Assembly (NCBI RefSeq): GCF_003937915.1
Contig: NZ_RHUM01000006.1
Location: 124,001 to 188,000 of the forward strand
DNA: 64,000 nucleotides
Direction: 5' to 3'
Origin: Erwinia sp. 198
Lineage (GTDB): Bacteria > Pseudomonadota > Gammaproteobacteria > Enterobacterales > Enterobacteriaceae
Shown here: positions 29,702 to 39,218 of the stretch, in pieces
How positions within the stretch are numbered: position 1 is the stretch's first letter
How the letters are laid out: each line of letters starts with the position of its first letter
The notes under the pieces: model-generated
What the model was told of the DNA's origin: nothing
Databases searched by the model: none
The model's input: only the letters and a program-made list of their open reading frames with translations
Program-made: the position numbers and the translations under genes

Positions 29702-30847
29702 TTAGGGATTCAGGGTCGGAAACAGGGTCAGATAGACCTTGCGCACGTCGTCGGCGCTGACCGCGCACGGCACGTTTTTCATCAGGCGCTGTACGTCGAG
29801 CGCGGCCTCGACCAGATAAGGTAGATGGTCGGCGTTGATGCCCAGTTCGTCCAGACTGGCGGGCAGCTTCAGACGCCTCACCAGCGCGGCGAAATAGTCG
29901 ACCAGCGCCACGGATTTCGCTTCTTCGCTCAGCGAGGTGTCGGCGTTCGGCAGCAGATCGTAAGCCTGAGCGAACTTGCTGACCGCCGCAGGACGGACAA
30001 AACGCATACAGGGTGCCAGCAAAATGGCGTTCGCCACGCCGTGCGGCAGGTGATATTTGCCGCCCAGCGGATAGGACATGGCGTGCACCAGGTGCGTACC
30101 GGCATGGGCGATGGCCGCGCCGCCGTAATACGATGCCCAGAGCATATCCAGACGCGCCGCCAGGTTATCCGGCTCCGCAATCGTCTTTTCCAGGCTGGCG
30201 AACAGCTTTTTCATGCCGATCAGCGCATAGTTGTCGCTGACCGGATTGGCGACGGTGGCGGTGAAGCACTCAATCAGATGGCAAAGCGCATCAATGCCGG
30301 TGGAAGAGGCGATATGCGCGGGCATACTGGTGGTCAGCTCGGGCGCCAGCACCACGTAATCCGGCAGCATCACCGGCGAAATAATGCCGACCTTGGTTTC
30401 TTTCTCCGGGATAGCGAGGATCGCGTTTGGCGTGGCTTCGGAACCCGTGCCTGCGGTCGTTGGGATCAACAGCGAGGCCGTGCGGCGCAGCGGTTTTTCA
30501 CCGGCCAGCAGCGCTTCCAGCGAAGGCGCGTCCTCGGCACAGAGCACGGAAAGCAGTTTGGCGACGTCCAGCACGCTGCCGCCGCCGACGCCAGCCACCA
30601 TATCCACCTTTTTCCCCGGCAGCGACGCCATTATCGCCGCCACGTCATGCTGGCTCGGCTCCGGCGGCACGCTGTCCACAATGCTCAGTGTCGCTCTGCT
30701 GCCAATCTGTTGGATCAGCGTTTGCACCGCCGGAATGCCGACAATGTTTTTATCCGTCACCAGCAGCACGTGCCGATGGTTTTGCAACAGATAGCCGATG
30801 TCGCTAAGCGCCTGGTAACCAGCAATCACGGTGCTGTTAATGGTCAT
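29702..30847 (-). CDS. Iron-containing alcohol dehydrogenase
   Basis: A 381-residue group III (Fe-type) alcohol dehydrogenase. GVGGGSVLDVAK is the NAD site, PTTAGTGSEATPNA the family signature, and metal ligands fall in GIDALCHLIECF and HLVHAMSYPLGGKYHLPHGVANA. It is the first gene of the eight-gene operon and faces the kinase gene across a 188-bp divergent promoter region. Likely job: reduce the aldehyde released by the aldolase, or oxidise an alcohol of the pathway. Confidence 0.9.
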   Translation of the reverse strand: MTINSTVIAGYQALSDIGYLLQNHRHVLLVTDKNIVGIPAVQTLIQQIGSRATLSIVDSVPPEPSQHDVAAIMASLPGKKVDMVAGVGGGSVLDVAKLLSVLCAEDAPSLEALLAGEKPLRRTASLLIPTTAGTGSEATPNAILAIPEKETKVGIISPVMLPDYVVLAPELTTSMPAHIASSTGIDALCHLIECFTATVANPVSDNYALIGMKKLFASLEKTIAEPDNLAARLDMLWASYYGGAAIAHAGTHLVHAMSYPLGGKYHLPHGVANAILLAPCMRFVRPAAVSKFAQAYDLLPNADTSLSEEAKSVALVDYFAALVRRLKLPASLDELGINADHLPYLVEAALDVQRLMKNVPCAVSADDVRKVYLTLFPTLNP

Positions 30848-30930
30848 AAGTCCTGTCCTGGCTGAGGGTGAATTGATTACATTTGGTCATTAACCTGCTT
30901 ATTCGCGGCAGGCAGGAGGAATTTATAGGG

Positions 30931-30994
30931 CAAATTGATTTTGATTAATTTGACCGTGCTCACATATAATCAATTGTGATTGAATATAATCAAT
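30931..30994. promoter_or_regulatory. Divergent promoter region with repeated operator-like motifs
   Basis: Between the Fe-ADH and kinase genes, TATAATCAAT occurs twice exactly 20 bp apart (30965-30974, 30985-30994), with GTGATTGA between them. An inverted repeat CAAATT-N10-AATTTG (30931-30952) lies just beside. These are good candidates for binding sites of the DeoR-family regulator encoded by the last gene of the rightward operon. Confidence 0.55.
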
Positions 30995-31035
30995 CTCAAT
31001 GAAAACCGGCTTGTCGAACTTAGGGAGTGATGAAG

Positions 31036-32340
31036 ATGCGCACAAAATGGAAGATGCCTGTGCTGGTGATTGCGGATGACTTTACCGGCGCGAACGATGC
31101 CGGGGTCGGGCTTGCCAACGTCGGCGCGCGGGTTCATGTGCTGTTTGACGCGGCTACGCCTGGCGCGGCACAGGCCGATGCCTGGGTCGTTAATACCGAC
31201 AGCCGGGCGACCAGCGCGGAACAGGCCGCCCGGCGTACCGCTGCGGCGATAGCGGGCAGAAGGGATGTGGCCCGCAACGGCTGGCTGTTTAAAAAAATCG
31301 ACTCGACGCTGCGCGGTAATCCCGGCGCGGAAATTGAAGCGGCCTTGCTGGCAGGCGATAAACGCGTGGCGCTGATAGCGCCAGCGGTGCCCGCGCTGGG
31401 CCGTACCACCGTAGAAGGCTGCTGCTATATCGATGGCCGCCTGCTGACGGAAACGGAATATGCCAGCGATCCTAAAACGCCGGTAAGCAGTGCCAGCATA
31501 GCGGCGCGCCTTGGCGAGCAAACCACGCTGCCGGTTGGCCTGATCCCGCTGTCGGCGCAGGCGGATCTGCGGGAGCGGATCGAAGCGGCTATTGCTGACG
31601 GCAAGCGGCTGCTCGTGCTGGATGCGCAAACGGATGCCGATCTGCAGCGCATCATGCAGGCGGCGGACGAGCTGGAAGAGCGCCCTTTGCTGGTGGGTGC
31701 CGCCGGGCTGAGCGACGCGCTGGGCAGGCGGCTGACGAGGCTGGCGCAGCAGGCACCGGGCGGGACGGCAGGCCAGCCCGTGCCGGTAAAGGCCGGGCTG
31801 GCGGTTATAGGCTCGATGAGTGAAGTCGCGCAGCGGCAGATAACGCAGCTGATGCGGCAAAAGGCAATCCGGCTGATCGATGTGGATATCAGTCAGCTTT
31901 TTAGCGGCGGCGCGCCGGGACAGCGCTGGCGACAGGCGGTGACAGAGGCGCTACAGCAGGGCCGACACTGCGTGATCCGCACCTGCCAGCAGGCGGAGCA
32001 GCGTCAGGCGATCGCCTCGCTGTGCGAACGGCTCGATCTCAGCCGCCAGCAGCTTGGCGAACAGATCTGCGCTTATCTGGCGGCGCTGACCGCCGACGTG
32101 CTGCGCGACGTCACGCCGTCGGCGCTTTATCTCTCCGGCGGCGACGTGGCGATAGCGGTGGCGCGCGGGCTGGGCGCGCAGGGCTTTCAGATTTCAGGGC
32201 AGGTGGCGGGCTGCGTGCCTTACGGCCATCTGCTGCAAGGTAACGACAGCCTGCTGGTGCTTACCAAGGCTGGCGGTTTTGGTGATGAAAACACCCTGGT
32301 AGAAGTTTTTCGTTTTATTGAGGAGAAGGCGAGTGAGTAA
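31036..32340 (+). CDS. Four-carbon acid sugar kinase (DUF1537 family)
   Basis: A 434-residue kinase with the two-domain DUF1537 pattern: MPVLVIADDFTGANDAGVGLA and FKKIDSTLRGNPGAEIEA at the N-terminus, GGDVAIAVARGLG and GHLLQGNDSLLVLTKAGGFGDENTL in the C-terminal nucleotide-binding part. Known members (DtnK, OtnK, LtnK) phosphorylate D-threonate, L-threonate or D-erythronate-type acids at C4 or C3. The ATG at 31036 has GGGAG eight bases upstream; GTG 31027 and ATG 31030 are less well placed. It overlaps the pdxA2-like start by 8 bases, the usual pairing for tetronate catabolism. Confidence 0.88.
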   Translation: MRTKWKMPVLVIADDFTGANDAGVGLANVGARVHVLFDAATPGAAQADAWVVNTDSRATSAEQAARRTAAAIAGRRDVARNGWLFKKIDSTLRGNPGAEIEAALLAGDKRVALIAPAVPALGRTTVEGCCYIDGRLLTETEYASDPKTPVSSASIAARLGEQTTLPVGLIPLSAQADLRERIEAAIADGKRLLVLDAQTDADLQRIMQAADELEERPLLVGAAGLSDALGRRLTRLAQQAPGGTAGQPVPVKAGLAVIGSMSEVAQRQITQLMRQKAIRLIDVDISQLFSGGAPGQRWRQAVTEALQQGRHCVIRTCQQAEQRQAIASLCERLDLSRQQLGEQICAYLAALTADVLRDVTPSALYLSGGDVAIAVARGLGAQGFQISGQVAGCVPYGHLLQGNDSLLVLTKAGGFGDENTLVEVFRFIEEKASE

Positions 32341-33313
32341 AATTATTGCGGTTACCATGGGCGATCCGGCAGGTATTGGCCCGGAAATAATCATCAAATC
32401 CCTGGCGGAGGGCGAGCTTGCCGGCGCGCCTGCGGTGGTAGTGGGCTGCGCCAGCACGCTGCGGCGGATTATGACGATGGGCATTACGCCACAGGCGGAG
32501 CTGCGGATAGTTAACAGCGTGGCCGAAGCGCGCTTTGCGCCGGGCATTATTAACGTTATCGACGAGCCGCTGGCCGATCCCCATGCGTTAAAGCCCGGCG
32601 TGGTGCAGGTAGCCGCAGGCGATTTGGCCTACCGCTGCGTGAAGCGCGCGACCGAGCTGGCGCTGGCGGGCGAAGTGCAGGCTATCGCCACCGCGCCGCT
32701 GAACAAAGAGGCGCTGCATTCGGCGGGGCATCTCTATCCCGGTCATACCGAGCTGCTGGCGAAGCTGACCGACAGCAAAAACTACGCGATGGTGCTTTAC
32801 ACCGATCGCCTGAAGGTGATCCACGTTACCACGCATATCGCGCTGCGTAAGTTCCTGGATACGCTTAACCGCGAGCGGGTGGAGACGGTGATCGGCATGG
32901 CGGAAACCTTCCTCAGGCGCGTTGGCTACGACAAGCCGCGCATCGCGGTGGCGGGCGTTAATCCGCACGCGGGCGAAAACGGGCTGTTCGGCGACGAAGA
33001 GATCGCCATCGTCGGCCCGGCCATAGAAGCCATGAAAGTGCAGGGCGTGCACGCCTTCGGCCCGTGCCCGCCGGATACGGTATTTTTGCAGTGCTATGAA
33101 GGCCAGTACGATATCGTGGTGGCGATGTATCACGATCAGGGGCATATTCCGCTCAAGCTGCTGGGCTTTTACGACGGCGTGAATATCACCGCTGGCCTGC
33201 CGTTTATCCGCACCTCGGCCGACCACGGCACGGCGTTTGATATTGCCTGGACAGGTAAAGCGAAGTCTGAGAGCATGGCGATTTCCATTCAGCTAGCGAT
33301 GCAGCTTGCATAA
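32333..33313 (+). CDS. PdxA2-type tetronate 4-phosphate dehydrogenase
   Basis: A 326-residue homologue of 4-hydroxythreonine-4-phosphate dehydrogenase. VTMGDPAGIGPEI opens it; metal-binding His are in SAGHLYPGHTELLA, MYHDQGHIPLK and IRTSADHGTAFDIA. In tetronate pathways the PdxA2 partner of a DUF1537 kinase oxidises and decarboxylates the 4-phosphate to DHAP plus CO2. The GTG at 32333, seven bases after AGGAG, is the likely start; a TTG further up is within the ribosome site itself. The biosynthetic pdxA should lie elsewhere. Confidence 0.88.
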   Translation: MSKIIAVTMGDPAGIGPEIIIKSLAEGELAGAPAVVVGCASTLRRIMTMGITPQAELRIVNSVAEARFAPGIINVIDEPLADPHALKPGVVQVAAGDLAYRCVKRATELALAGEVQAIATAPLNKEALHSAGHLYPGHTELLAKLTDSKNYAMVLYTDRLKVIHVTTHIALRKFLDTLNRERVETVIGMAETFLRRVGYDKPRIAVAGVNPHAGENGLFGDEEIAIVGPAIEAMKVQGVHAFGPCPPDTVFLQCYEGQYDIVVAMYHDQGHIPLKLLGFYDGVNITAGLPFIRTSADHGTAFDIAWTGKAKSESMAISIQLAMQLA

Positions 33314-33319
33314 GGACCT

Positions 33320-34084
33320 ATGAAGGGACAAAGTCGCCTTGACCAGATCATGGACTATCTGAAAAGTCATAATCTGGTGACTGTCGATCAGCTGGTGGCG
33401 GCGATTTCCGCGTCGCCCGCTACGATCCGACGGGATCTGATCAAACTGGATCGGGAAGGAGTAATCAGCCGGACGCACGGTGGCGTTACCCTTAACCGCT
33501 TTATTCCCGCTCAGCCCACCACGCTGGAAAAGATGCAGCGTCATCTTACGGAAAAACAGGCTATCGCCCTGGCGGCGGCCAGCCTGGTCAAAGCCAACGA
33601 CGCGGTGGTGCTGGATGCCGGCACCACCATGCTGGAGCTGGCGCGTCAGCTGACGCATCTGCCGCTGCGGGTGATCACCGCCGACCTGCATATTGCGCTG
33701 TTTCTGTCGGAGTTCAGGCAGATTGAGGTGACGATTATCGGCGGGCGCATTGACGACTCCAGCCAGTCCTGCATTGGCGAGCACGGACGCAGGCTGCTGC
33801 GGAATATCTACCCGGACGTCGCGTTTGTCAGCTGTAACTCGTGGAGCCTGGAGAAGGGCATCACCACGCCGACCGAAGAAAAAGCGGGGCTGAAAGAGGA
33901 TTTGCTGATCAACGCGCGGCGCCGGGTGCTGCTGGCGGACAGCAGCAAATATGGTTCCTGGTCGCTGTTCTGCGCCACGCCGCTGCAAAGCCTGACCGAT
34001 ATCATTACCGACGAGCTGTTGGGTGAGCAGGAAGTGAAGGCGCTGAGCGGGCAGCCGTTTACGCTGACGCTGGCAAAACCCTGA
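33320..34084 (+). CDS. DeoR/GlpR-family transcriptional regulator
   Basis: A 254-residue repressor with an N-terminal winged HTH ([47 protein letters not shown]) and the sugar-phosphate-sensing DeoR C-terminal domain ([36 protein letters not shown]). It lies 6 bases after the pdxA2-like gene, so it is cotranscribed, and probably controls both divergent operons through the repeats at 30931-30994. The inducer is likely a phosphorylated intermediate. Confidence 0.9.
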   Translation: MKGQSRLDQIMDYLKSHNLVTVDQLVAAISASPATIRRDLIKLDREGVISRTHGGVTLNRFIPAQPTTLEKMQRHLTEKQAIALAAASLVKANDAVVLDAGTTMLELARQLTHLPLRVITADLHIALFLSEFRQIEVTIIGGRIDDSSQSCIGEHGRRLLRNIYPDVAFVSCNSWSLEKGITTPTEEKAGLKEDLLINARRRVLLADSSKYGSWSLFCATPLQSLTDIITDELLGEQEVKALSGQPFTLTLAKP

Positions 34085-34089
34085 GCGAA

Positions 34090-34113
34090 ACGGGCCGCCC
34101 GAAGGCCGCCCGT
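34090..34113. terminator. Hairpin between the DeoR gene and speD
   Basis: ACGGGC/GCCCGT stem with further internal pairing (GGCC) between two convergent genes. No T tract follows on either strand, so it is a weak candidate for a shared transcript end. Confidence 0.4.
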
Positions 34114-34129
34114 GGTAGAGACCAGCTTC

Positions 34130-34939
34130 TTACAGCGTTTTAAAGCCTACAGAAGGAATATTGCGGCCGTAGTAAATTTCCCGCATCTCTTTCCACAGCA
34201 GGTCAGTAATGCGCTTGTGCTCCTGCGGCGTCAGATCTTCCGGGCGGGTATTGAAAAGATAATGTTTTAAATCAAACTCTTTCAGCAGCATCTTGGTATG
34301 GAAGATGTTCTCCTGATAGACGTTGACGTCCATCATGTCGTACATCGACTTCATATCTTCCGACATAAAATTCTGAATCGAGTTGATCTCGTGATCGATA
34401 AAGTGCTTCACGCCGTTCACGTCGCGGGTAAAGCCGCGCACGCGATAGTCGATGGTGACGATATCCGATTCCAGCTGGTGGATCAGATAGTTCAGCGCTT
34501 TCAGCGGCGAAATCACGCCGCAGGTCGACACCTCAATATCCGCGCGGAAGGTGCAGAGTCCGCCTTCCGGATGGCTTTCCGGATAGGTATGCACGCAGAT
34601 ATGGCTTTTATCCAGGTGCGCCACTACTGACCCCGGCAGCGGGCCAGGATGCTCCGACTTATCGATATCTTTCGGATCGATCGGCTCTTCGCTCACCAGA
34701 ATGGTGACGCTGGCGCCCTGTGGCTCATAGTCCTGGCGCGCAATATTCAGCACGTTAGCGCCGATAATCGAGCAGGTTTCGCTAAGGATCTCCGTCAGAC
34801 GGTTGGCATTGTACTGCTCATCAATGTACGCAATGTAGCCGTCACGCTCCGCATCGGTATTCGCGTAACAGATATCGTAGATACAAAAACTCAGGCTTTT
34901 CGTCAGGTTGTTGAAGCCATGTAGTTTAAGCTTTTGCAA
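34130..34939 (-). CDS. speD: S-adenosylmethionine decarboxylase proenzyme
   Basis: Pyruvoyl enzyme that makes decarboxylated SAM for spermidine synthesis. The 269-residue proenzyme resembles E. coli SpeD (264) throughout; autocleavage is expected before the Ser of [21 protein letters not shown], which also holds catalytic residues. The start codon is TTG at 34939, as in E. coli, with AAGGGGGTG upstream. It follows speE by 6 bases, forming the speED operon. Confidence 0.96.
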   Translation of the reverse strand: MQKLKLHGFNNLTKSLSFCIYDICYANTDAERDGYIAYIDEQYNANRLTEILSETCSIIGANVLNIARQDYEPQGASVTILVSEEPIDPKDIDKSEHPGPLPGSVVAHLDKSHICVHTYPESHPEGGLCTFRADIEVSTCGVISPLKALNYLIHQLESDIVTIDYRVRGFTRDVNGVKHFIDHEINSIQNFMSEDMKSMYDMMDVNVYQENIFHTKMLLKEFDLKHYLFNTRPEDLTPQEHKRITDLLWKEMREIYYGRNIPSVGFKTL

Positions 34940-34945
34940 TTTCGT

Positions 34946-35824
34946 TCACCCCCTTAAAATGCCCGGCTGGTCAGCCAGCGCATTCAACAGATATTGCGGC
35001 AGGGCAAAGCTGCCGGTGTGGATCGCCGGATTGTAATAGCGACAGGTCAGGCCGGCCTGCTGGTAACGCGCCGCAAGCGTGGCCGTATCCAGCTGGCGCA
35101 GCGCCGGGTTGTCGCTTGCCCAGGCAAAGGTCATGATGCCGCCGTAATAGGTCGGTACGGCCGCCTGGTAAAAGCTGACGTCGCGGAAATAGTGGCTCAG
35201 CTTGCGATGGCTGTTGACCGCTTCGTCCTGCTGCAGGAAGCAGACGCCATTCTGCGCCACAAAAATGCCGTTTTCATTGAGGCAGCGCCGACATCCTTCA
35301 TAAAATTCCGAGGTAAACAGACTTTCGCCCGGTCCAATCGGATCGGTACAGTCAGAAATAATAACGTCGAATTTTTCATTGCACTGGCGCACAAAGTTAA
35401 CGCCGTCGTCGATCACCAGCCTGAAGCGCGGATCTTCATAAGCGCCCGCATTATGATTAGGCAGATACGCTTTGCAGAACGTCACCACGCCTGCGTCGAT
35501 TTCTACCATCGTAATCTGTTCAATGTTTTGATGACGGCTGACTTCACGCAGCATCGCGCCGTCGCCGCCGCCGATAATCAGCACGCGCTTCGCCGCGCCG
35601 TGCGCCAGCAGCGGGACGTGGGTCATCATCTCGTGATAGATAAATTCATCGCGCTCGGTGGTTTGTACCACACCGTCCAGCGCCATCACCCGACCCAGCT
35701 CGGCGTTTTCAAAGATAACCAGATCCTGATGTCCGGTTTGTTCGCGGTATAAAATTTTATCGACAGCAAAATACTGCCCAAAACCGGTATGAAGCGTTTC
35801 ATACCACATCTCTTTTTCGGCCAT
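34946..35824 (-). CDS. speE: Spermidine synthase
   Basis: Transfers the aminopropyl group from decarboxylated SAM to putrescine. The 292-residue protein has the Rossmann-type [11 protein letters not shown] motif, [15 protein letters not shown] and the catalytic [13 protein letters not shown]. The ATG at 35824 ([19 protein letters not shown]), after GGAGAG, matches the E. coli start; the frame runs further upstream without support. First gene of speED. Confidence 0.96.
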   Translation of the reverse strand: MAEKEMWYETLHTGFGQYFAVDKILYREQTGHQDLVIFENAELGRVMALDGVVQTTERDEFIYHEMMTHVPLLAHGAAKRVLIIGGGDGAMLREVSRHQNIEQITMVEIDAGVVTFCKAYLPNHNAGAYEDPRFRLVIDDGVNFVRQCNEKFDVIISDCTDPIGPGESLFTSEFYEGCRRCLNENGIFVAQNGVCFLQQDEAVNSHRKLSHYFRDVSFYQAAVPTYYGGIMTFAWASDNPALRQLDTATLAARYQQAGLTCRYYNPAIHTGSFALPQYLLNALADQPGILRG

Positions 35825-35928
35825 GGTACGGCTCTCCTGGTTGTAGCAGCCACGAAAAATGGGCGCGATATGATAGCCAACTCTGACCGTGCTTGCACGG
35901 TCAAACTGGCGGCGGAAAACGGCGGGGG

Positions 35929-36276
35929 TTACTTCACGTAGGCAAGCAGGCTGAGCGAATCGCGGGCCAGTGATTTGCACTTGGTATCGTTGGGCACGGC
36001 GATGCCGCTTAAATCGCGATAGCTGTCCGCGCCCAGCGATTTCATATTAAAGCTGCTGTAGTTGCTCAGATCCCAACGGTTCTGTCGGGCGAAAAAGACC
36101 AGCGCGCGACGGATCTGTCCGTCCGGAAGATCCTGATAGCCGCAGTCATTTTTCAGGTAAACAAAAACAGCGGTCAGATCCGCCAGATCTTCCGCTTCCG
36201 ACTCGCTCAGCGCAAAACTTGTCGATGAGAAGCCAAACAGGCCCAGTAACAACAGAGCCTTGATGCTTTTCTTCAT
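35929..36276 (-). CDS. yacC: Exported PulS/OutS-like protein YacC
   Basis: A 115-residue protein, the same length as E. coli YacC, with an N-terminal signal sequence ([22 protein letters not shown]) and the conserved body [27 protein letters not shown] and [17 protein letters not shown]. Two Cys may form a disulfide in the periplasm. Function unknown; the family includes the OutS/PulS secretin pilotins. The ATG at 36276 is chosen over an in-frame TTG four codons upstream. Confidence 0.92.
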   Translation of the reverse strand: MKKSIKALLLLGLFGFSSTSFALSESEAEDLADLTAVFVYLKNDCGYQDLPDGQIRRALVFFARQNRWDLSNYSSFNMKSLGADSYRDLSGIAVPNDTKCKSLARDSLSLLAYVK

Positions 36277-36392
36277 AACTGTACTCAAAGGGTGTCAATA
36301 CTCTGACGTTAGCACAGTTACCGTCGGCCGACAGTCAATTTCAGCAGAGAAATGTCCGTAAAACGCAATTTTCCAGCAGGGCGTGGCGAAAC

Positions 36393-36423
36393 TTGACCTT
36401 CCCTTGGGGGAAGGGTTTATGCT
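36393..36423 (+). promoter_or_regulatory. CueR-type promoter of cueO
   Basis: TTGACC (36393-36398) and TATGCT (36418-36423) are separated by 19 bp, the stretched spacing used by MerR-family activators. The spacer holds the CueR palindrome ACCTTCC...GGAAGGG. Copper(I)-activated CueR is therefore expected to switch on cueO. Confidence 0.88.
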
Positions 36424-36459
36424 GCAGGCAGTAAATAAGAGCCGGGTCGAGGAAGACTG

Positions 36460-38076
36460 ATGCAACGTCGTGATTTTATAAAGCTGAGCGCCGCGCTGGG
36501 CGCGGCCAGCGCACTACCCCTGTGGAGCCGATCGCTGATGGCCGCGCAACAGCGTCCCGCGCTGCCCATTCCGGCCTTATTAACGCCGGATGCGCGAGGA
36601 GCGATGACCGTAACGGCGCAGCAGGGCAGCACCCGCTGGCTGGATAAAGCGGTGCCGACCTGGGGCTATAACGGCAGCCTGCTCGGCCCGGCGATCCAGC
36701 TGGAGCGCGGCAAGCCGGTTACCATTAACCTGCGAAATCAGCTGCCGGAAGCCACCACGGTTCACTGGCACGGACTGGAGCTGCCTGGCGGCGTAGACGG
36801 TGGCCCGCAGGCGCAGATCGCCCCCGGCGCTACGCGCACCGTCAGCTTTACCCCCGATCAGCCCGGCGCGACCTGCTGGTTTCATCCTCATCAGCATGGT
36901 CGCTCCGGCTACCAGGTCGCCCGGGGCCTGGCCGGTCTGGTTATCCTGAAAGACGACGCGACGGAGAAGCTGCTGCTGCCGAAAATCTGGGGCATCGACG
37001 ATATTCCGGTGATCCTTCAGGATAAAAAACTGTCGGCGGACGGCAGCAAAATTGATTACGAGCTGGACGTGATGAGCGCCGCCGTAGGCTGGTTCGGCAA
37101 TACGATGCTGACCAACGGCGCGATTTATCCGCAGCACGCCGTGCCGCGCGGCTGGCTGCGGCTGCGGTTGCTCAACGGTTGCAACGCCCGTTCGCTGAAT
37201 ATTGCGGCCAGCGATCGGCGTCCGCTCTATGTGATTGGTGGCGACGGCGGCCTGCTGGGCGAGCCGGTACAAGTGACCGAGCTGTCGATGATGCCGGGCG
37301 AGCGCTTCGAGGTGCTGGTCGACACGCTGGACGGTAAGCCGTTTGATTTGCAGACGCTGCCGGTGCGGCAGATGGGCATGTCGCTGGCGCCTTTCAACCA
37401 GCCGCTGCCGCTGCTGAGCATTCAGCCGCTCCGGGTGATGGCCAGCGGGTCGCTGCCGGATAAGCTGGTGGACGTGCCGCCGCTACCCGCCCAGGCCAAC
37501 CTGAAAAATCGCTGGCTACAGCTGTCAATGGATCCCGAGCTGGATCGTCGAGGCATGTTGGCACTGATGCAAAGATACGGCCACGCGGCGATGGCCGGTA
37601 TGAGCGGCGATGCGCACGACGGCGAGGACACGGGCGGAGACCACGCGGCGATGGCGGACATGCAGGGCCACGCTATGGAAGGCGGCGCAGACCACGCGAT
37701 GGCGCAGCCGCAGTCGGAGCAATACAATTTTCACAACGCTAATAAAATCAACGGGTTCGCTTTCGATATGACCAAGCCCGCTTTCGATGTAAAGCAGGGC
37801 GTAACGGAAAAGTGGACGATTTCCGGCGAGGGCGACGAGATGCTGCATCCGTTCCATATTCACGGCACGCAGTTCCGTATTATCTCTGAAAACGGCAAGC
37901 CGCCAGCGCCGCACCGCAGCGGCTGGAAAGACACGGTTCGGGTGGAAGGCTGGCGCAGCGAGGTGCTGGTGCGCTTTAACCATCTTGCGGACAAGGACCA
38001 GGCCTATATGGCGCACTGTCATCTGCTGGAGCATGAAGATACCGGCATGATGCTTGGCTTTACGGTCAGCGCGTAG
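36460..38076 (+). CDS. cueO: Multicopper oxidase CueO
   Basis: Periplasmic cuprous oxidase that protects against copper. The 538-residue protein starts with a Tat signal ([20 protein letters not shown]). The copper sites are visible: [24 protein letters not shown] and [13 protein letters not shown] Met/His/Asp-rich insert at about residues 365-420 (HAAMAGMSG..., [21 protein letters not shown]) corresponds to the substrate-copper-binding segment of CueO. A CueR-type promoter lies directly upstream. The locus after yacC matches E. coli. Confidence 0.96.
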   Translation: MQRRDFIKLSAALGAASALPLWSRSLMAAQQRPALPIPALLTPDARGAMTVTAQQGSTRWLDKAVPTWGYNGSLLGPAIQLERGKPVTINLRNQLPEATTVHWHGLELPGGVDGGPQAQIAPGATRTVSFTPDQPGATCWFHPHQHGRSGYQVARGLAGLVILKDDATEKLLLPKIWGIDDIPVILQDKKLSADGSKIDYELDVMSAAVGWFGNTMLTNGAIYPQHAVPRGWLRLRLLNGCNARSLNIAASDRRPLYVIGGDGGLLGEPVQVTELSMMPGERFEVLVDTLDGKPFDLQTLPVRQMGMSLAPFNQPLPLLSIQPLRVMASGSLPDKLVDVPPLPAQANLKNRWLQLSMDPELDRRGMLALMQRYGHAAMAGMSGDAHDGEDTGGDHAAMADMQGHAMEGGADHAMAQPQSEQYNFHNANKINGFAFDMTKPAFDVKQGVTEKWTISGEGDEMLHPFHIHGTQFRIISENGKPPAPHRSGWKDTVRVEGWRSEVLVRFNHLADKDQAYMAHCHLLEHEDTGMMLGFTVSA

Positions 38077-38088
38077 CGTCAGTCCGGC

Positions 38089-38217
38089 AAACTCTTTTTT
38101 GGTGGCGAGTTCAGCTGCTTGATTTTATTGCTTTCAAATCATGTGGCTGAAAAGGGTTTTGCCAGGGTTAAGGTAAATTTATTCTATAAAACATTGAGTT
38201 AATCTCGTCAGGCAACA
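38089..38217 (+). promoter_or_regulatory. Type I-F CRISPR leader-like region, unit C
   Basis: Starts AAACTCTTTTTTGGTGG just after the cueO stop and contains CAGGGTTAAGGTAAATTTATTCTA before the repeat. Distances to the repeat (129 and 46 bases) match the other two units within two bases, which supports common origin. Confidence 0.62.
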
Positions 38218-38245
38218 GTTCACCGCCGCACAGGCAGCTTAGAAC
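38218..38245 (+). repeat. Solitary type I-F CRISPR repeat, unit C
   Basis: A single 28-bp copy starting GTTCACCGCCGCACAGGCAG and ending CTTAGAAC. One change in the left stem (CCGCC against GGCAG) weakens the Cas6f hairpin. It lies 8 bases before the end of the MBL-fold gene, which runs the other way. Confidence 0.78.
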
Positions 38246-38252
38246 TATCATG

Positions 38253-39083
38253 TCATGGCGTATTTAACCGTCTCCGCTCCAGCTCGCGGAAATCATGGCT
38301 GCAGAACAAACTGATTTCCGCAGAGTGATGGCGGGCCAGCTCGCGCAGGCGCTGCTGATTAACGCGTCTGACGTCATTATCGGCGGCCATAAACCACTGA
38401 TAAAAGCGCAGACCGGGCGTACAGTGGCGCGGATGCTCAAGCTCGCGCTGATAAAACCACGCATCACCGCCGTGCAGCAGCCAGCCGGTATTGGTCTGCA
38501 CCGCTATTCCCGCATGGCCTTGCGTATGACCAGGCAAAGGGATCAGCAATATTTCCGGCGGCAGGCCTTTTAAACCGGTGACGGCATCAAAGCCAAACCA
38601 CTTTTCACCGGATGCGTGATAACCCGTCCAGCCTGAGACGCCGCTCCACTGGCCAGGCCGATAACGGGAACGGGCCAGCCAGCTGTCGCGCTGCCGGGAA
38701 GTATCGATTTCCCGCTGCATCAGATGGATTTGCGCCTGCGGAAAATCGGTCAGCCCACCGGCATGGTCAAAGTCCAGATGGGTCAGCACGATATGGCGAA
38801 CGTCCGAGGCCTGGTAGCCCAGCGCCAGGATTTGCGACAGCGCTGTCAGAGAGGGTTTGCGCTGAATATTGTTCATCACGCGGAAAAAAGTGGCTAAGCG
38901 GCTGCCGGGCGCGCGCATATCTTCCGTACCGAATCCGGTATCAACCAGCACCAGCCCGCTGTTTTCCGTTTCGATAAGCAGGCAATGGCAGGCAAGATGC
39001 GCCCGGATGCCTTTGCTGAAACCGTCATAAAGCGCGCCGCCAACGGGACACATACAGCCACAGTTAAGATGAATAACCTTCAC
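38253..39083 (-). CDS. MBL-fold metallo-hydrolase (AHL-lactonase/AttM-like)
   Basis: A 276-residue metallo-beta-lactamase-fold hydrolase. THLDFDHAGGLTDF is the metal motif (HxDxDH), PGHTQGHAG the third-His region, and DTGFGTEDM and HGGDAWF further landmarks. HLDFDHAG is shared with AHL-lactonase-like enzymes, so quorum signal or another lactone is possible but unproven. The GTG at 39083 following GGAGGAGAATCC is the best start (MKVIHLNCGCMCPVGG). It stands alone, running toward cueO and the solitary repeat. Confidence 0.82.
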   Translation of the reverse strand: MKVIHLNCGCMCPVGGALYDGFSKGIRAHLACHCLLIETENSGLVLVDTGFGTEDMRAPGSRLATFFRVMNNIQRKPSLTALSQILALGYQASDVRHIVLTHLDFDHAGGLTDFPQAQIHLMQREIDTSRQRDSWLARSRYRPGQWSGVSGWTGYHASGEKWFGFDAVTGLKGLPPEILLIPLPGHTQGHAGIAVQTNTGWLLHGGDAWFYQRELEHPRHCTPGLRFYQWFMAADNDVRRVNQQRLRELARHHSAEISLFCSHDFRELERRRLNTP

Positions 39084-39218
39084 GGATTCTCCTCCAGCAG
39101 GATCGGTTCGTAGCGGAATCAATAAGTGTAGGCGTTTTCAGACGAAACCAGATACGGCCCACACTTGCTGCCCGCCACAAATAACGCCGCTACGGCTGTA
39201 AAAAAGCGCCTCTTACCG

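Noticed and set aside
32333-33313. Reading the PdxA homologue as the vitamin B6 biosynthetic pdxA
   Set aside because: It overlaps a DUF1537 kinase gene, the diagnostic arrangement of PdxA2 in tetronate catabolism; true pdxA normally lies next to ksgA/surA.
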